In this document: piece by piece, positions 4,599-6,100 of the stretch
Numbering within the stretch: the first letter of the stretch is position 1
Layout: every line of letters begins with the position of its first letter
From: Deltaproteobacteria bacterium
GTDB taxonomy: Bacteria > Desulfobacterota > DSM-4660 > Desulfatiglandales > B25-G16
Assembly: GCA_019308645.1 (NCBI GenBank)
Contig: JAFDHR010000331.1
Coordinates: 1 to 6,100 of the forward strand
Length of the DNA: 6,100 bases
Direction: 5' to 3'
Translations under genes and position numbers: made by a program
The notes under the pieces: model-generated
Database searches by the model: none
Told to the model about the DNA's origin: nothing
Seen by the model: the letters and a program-made list of their open reading frames with translations, nothing else

Positions 4599-6100
4599 AG
4601 AGGCCTTGGACAACCTCCTTTATCGCTTCGGGGGTTTTGTCTATAGATAGAAATCTGAGATCTGGCTTCGAACGTAACTTAATCTCAATAGAATCACTTT
4701 TAAGTGTTCTTAAACTGACCGCAGCCCTTACAGGTATGCCTAAAAGATCAGCATCCTTGAGCTTGAAGCCTGGCCTTTCATCCCTATCGTCGAGAAAGAC
4801 TGCAAGGCCCAAATTGGTTAGATGCTGATATAAATTTTCAGCCACTTTTCTCACAGTGGCTTCATGTATTTCAAGGGGCAGGATGGTTACCTCAAAAGGA
4901 GAAATCGATATAGGAAATATAATACCGTTCTCGTCGCGACTTTGTTCAATAATTGCTGCAACGACTCTGCCGATACCTATACCATAACATCCCATAATAA
5001 TCGGAATTTCCTGGCCATTCTTATCCAGAAAGTTGGCCTTAAGGGCTGTAGAATATTTGGTCCCTAACTTAAAGACCTGGCCAACCTCTATTCCCTTACC
5101 AAATAGTAGATTCCCTCCACACCGAGGACACGGATCAGATGAAGTTATCATTCTTAAATCTGCATATTGCTCTACCTGAAAATCCCTGCCTTCATTTACA
5201 TTGAGGACATGCTTATCATTCTTATTTGCCCCCATTACCATATTTTTCATTTCCTTAATGGCAAAATCAGCAAGTATCCGTACCTTTAAGCCAATAGCCC
5301 CTGCAAATCCCATTGGGGCACCAGTTACATCAAATACAGTTTCTGGATCCGCCATATTAAGCTCTTGAACATTGAGTACATTTCTTAGTTTGGTTTCATT
5401 CAGGTCATAATCTCCTCTTACTAAAGCAGCTATTGGTCCATGCTCAGTTTGATAGATGAGGGTTTTTACCAGTTTTTCAGGACCAATGGATAAAAATTTA
5501 GTCACCTCGTCTATGGTTCTCATTTCAGGTGTATCTACGATTTGTAGGCCTTCTTCTTTCTCAATATTTTTAGAATCAGACTCCCGTATTCTTACCTCGG
5601 CTTTTTCTAAGTTAGATGCATACTTACAATCCTGACAGCTTACAATATCATCTTCACCAGTATCTGATAAGACCATGAATTCGTGAGAAAAGCTACCACC
5701 TATAGGTCCTGTATCTGCCTCGACTGCCCGAAACTTTAGACCGCATCTTTTAAAGATAGCCTCGTAAGCAGCATACATTTTTTCATAGCTCAGATTGGCG
5801 CCCTCTTCATCTATGTCAAAGCTATAGGCATCTTTCATAATAAATTCCCGTGCTCTCATGATGCCGAATCTCGGCCGAATTTCATCCCTGAACTTCGTCT
5901 GGATCTGATACAGGTTAATAGGCAGTTGTTTGTATGAATGGATTTCCCTCCGCGCCAGGTCAGTAATCACCTCTTCGTGGGTGGGGCCCAGGCATGATTC
6001 TCTTTTGTGTCGATCTTTGAACCTTAAAAGCTCTGGCCCATAATAATCCCATCGACCGCTTTCCATCCATAAATCACCTGGCTGTACCCCTGGAAGTAAA
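4582..6100 (-). CDS. proS: Proline-tRNA ligase, bacterial type with editing insertion (N-terminus off right edge)
   Basis: This enzyme attaches L-proline to tRNA-Pro using ATP in the cytosol. The frame is open to the window edge: before the first internal ATG (6066) it reads LLPGVQPGDLW, which matches the end of class II motif 1 in the family. That ATG is therefore not the start, and about 70-80 N-terminal residues are missing. Counting from that Met: GPTHEE (27-32) is the proline/ATP-site loop, motif 2 runs FRDEIRPRFGIMRAREF (59-75), and motif 3 is GCYGIGIGRVVAA. Between motifs 2 and 3 is the inserted YbaK-like editing domain (about 175-295, with KTLIYQ and GAPMGFAGAIGL) that clears Ala-tRNA-Pro. 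Its flanks carry CxxC pairs (SCQDC, CPRC). The C-terminal anticodon-binding domain includes LDDRDERPGFKLKDADLLGI. The stop at 4582 overlaps the rel start by 17 nt. The promoter lies outside the window. Confidence 0.97.
   Translation of the reverse strand, partial: LLPGVQPGDLWMESGRWDYYGPELLRFKDRHKRESCLGPTHEEVITDLARREIHSYKQLPINLYQIQTKFRDEIRPRFGIMRAREFIMKDAYSFDIDEEGANLSYEKMYAAYEAIFKRCGLKFRAVEADTGPIGGSFSHEFMVLSDTGEDDIVSCQDCKYASNLEKAEVRIRESDSKNIEKEEGLQIVDTPEMRTIDEVTKFLSIGPEKLVKTLIYQTEHGPIAALVRGDYDLNETKLRNVLNVQELNMADPETVFDVTGAPMGFAGAIGLKVRILADFAIKEMKNMVMGANKNDKHVLNVNEGRDFQVEQYADLRMITSSDPCPRCGGNLLFGKGIEVGQVFKLGTKYSTALKANFLDKNGQEIPIIMGCYGIGIGRVVAAIIEQSRDENGIIFPISISPFEVTILPLEIHEATVRKVAENLYQHLTNLGLAVFLDDRDERPGFKLKDADLLGIPVRAAVSLRTLKSDSIEIKLRSKPDLRFLSIDKTPEAIKEVVQGLYDSLK

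Noticed and set aside
4637..5067. Plus-strand frames at 4637-4828 and 4864-5067 inside proS
   Set aside because: They are antisense shadows of the proS anticodon-binding and catalytic domains.

Overview
This is an AT-rich bacterial chromosome segment (roughly 40% G+C by eye) carrying housekeeping genes. It has two convergent gene blocks separated by unusually repetitive intergenic DNA. The proline-tRNA synthetase has the bacterial form with an inserted editing domain. The Rel protein is long and multidomain with an intact HD hydrolase site, and its N-terminus resembles, from memory, Geobacter-type proteins. L28 is the four-cysteine zinc form. Together these suggest an anaerobic, Desulfobacterota-like or related environmental bacterium. 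That placement is inference with low confidence, because no rRNA or lineage-specific marker is present.

Layout: (1) positions 1-321, minus strand: the first 107 codons of an uncharacterised protein with a TTG start, a strong Shine-Dalgarno and a plausible promoter. (2) 322-545: an intergenic region with two inverted arrays of 8-bp units around an array of 7-bp units. (3) 546-1861, plus strand: an FAD/NAD(P)H disulfide reductase of the CoA-disulfide reductase / NADH oxidase type. It is broken near codon 40 by what looks like a deletion of about 40 bp that removes the expected active-site cysteine segment. (4) 1862-2170: a gene-free stretch dense in inverted repeats, including a 14-bp perfect palindrome and an inverted pair of heptamer arrays. 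(5) 2171-2356, plus: rpmB (ribosomal protein L28). (6) 2357-2437: a short convergent spacer, again an inverted pair of heptamer arrays. (7) 2438-4598, minus: a rel (relA/spoT family) gene split in two by a perfect 19-bp tandem duplication. (8) 4582-6100, minus: proS, missing about its first 70-80 codons off the right edge and overlapping the start of rel.

proS and rel form a translationally overlapping pair linking charging of tRNA-Pro to stringent-response signalling. The rel lesion is the most consequential observation. Removing one 19-bp copy restores one 713-residue Rel frame. As it stands, the first product is essentially the (p)ppGpp hydrolase domain alone, and the rest lacks the start of the synthetase domain. 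No clearly new defence, mobile or biosynthetic system is visible. What stands out is the two disrupted genes and the recurring 7/8-bp periodic arrays that fill all three intergenic regions in inverted pairs.
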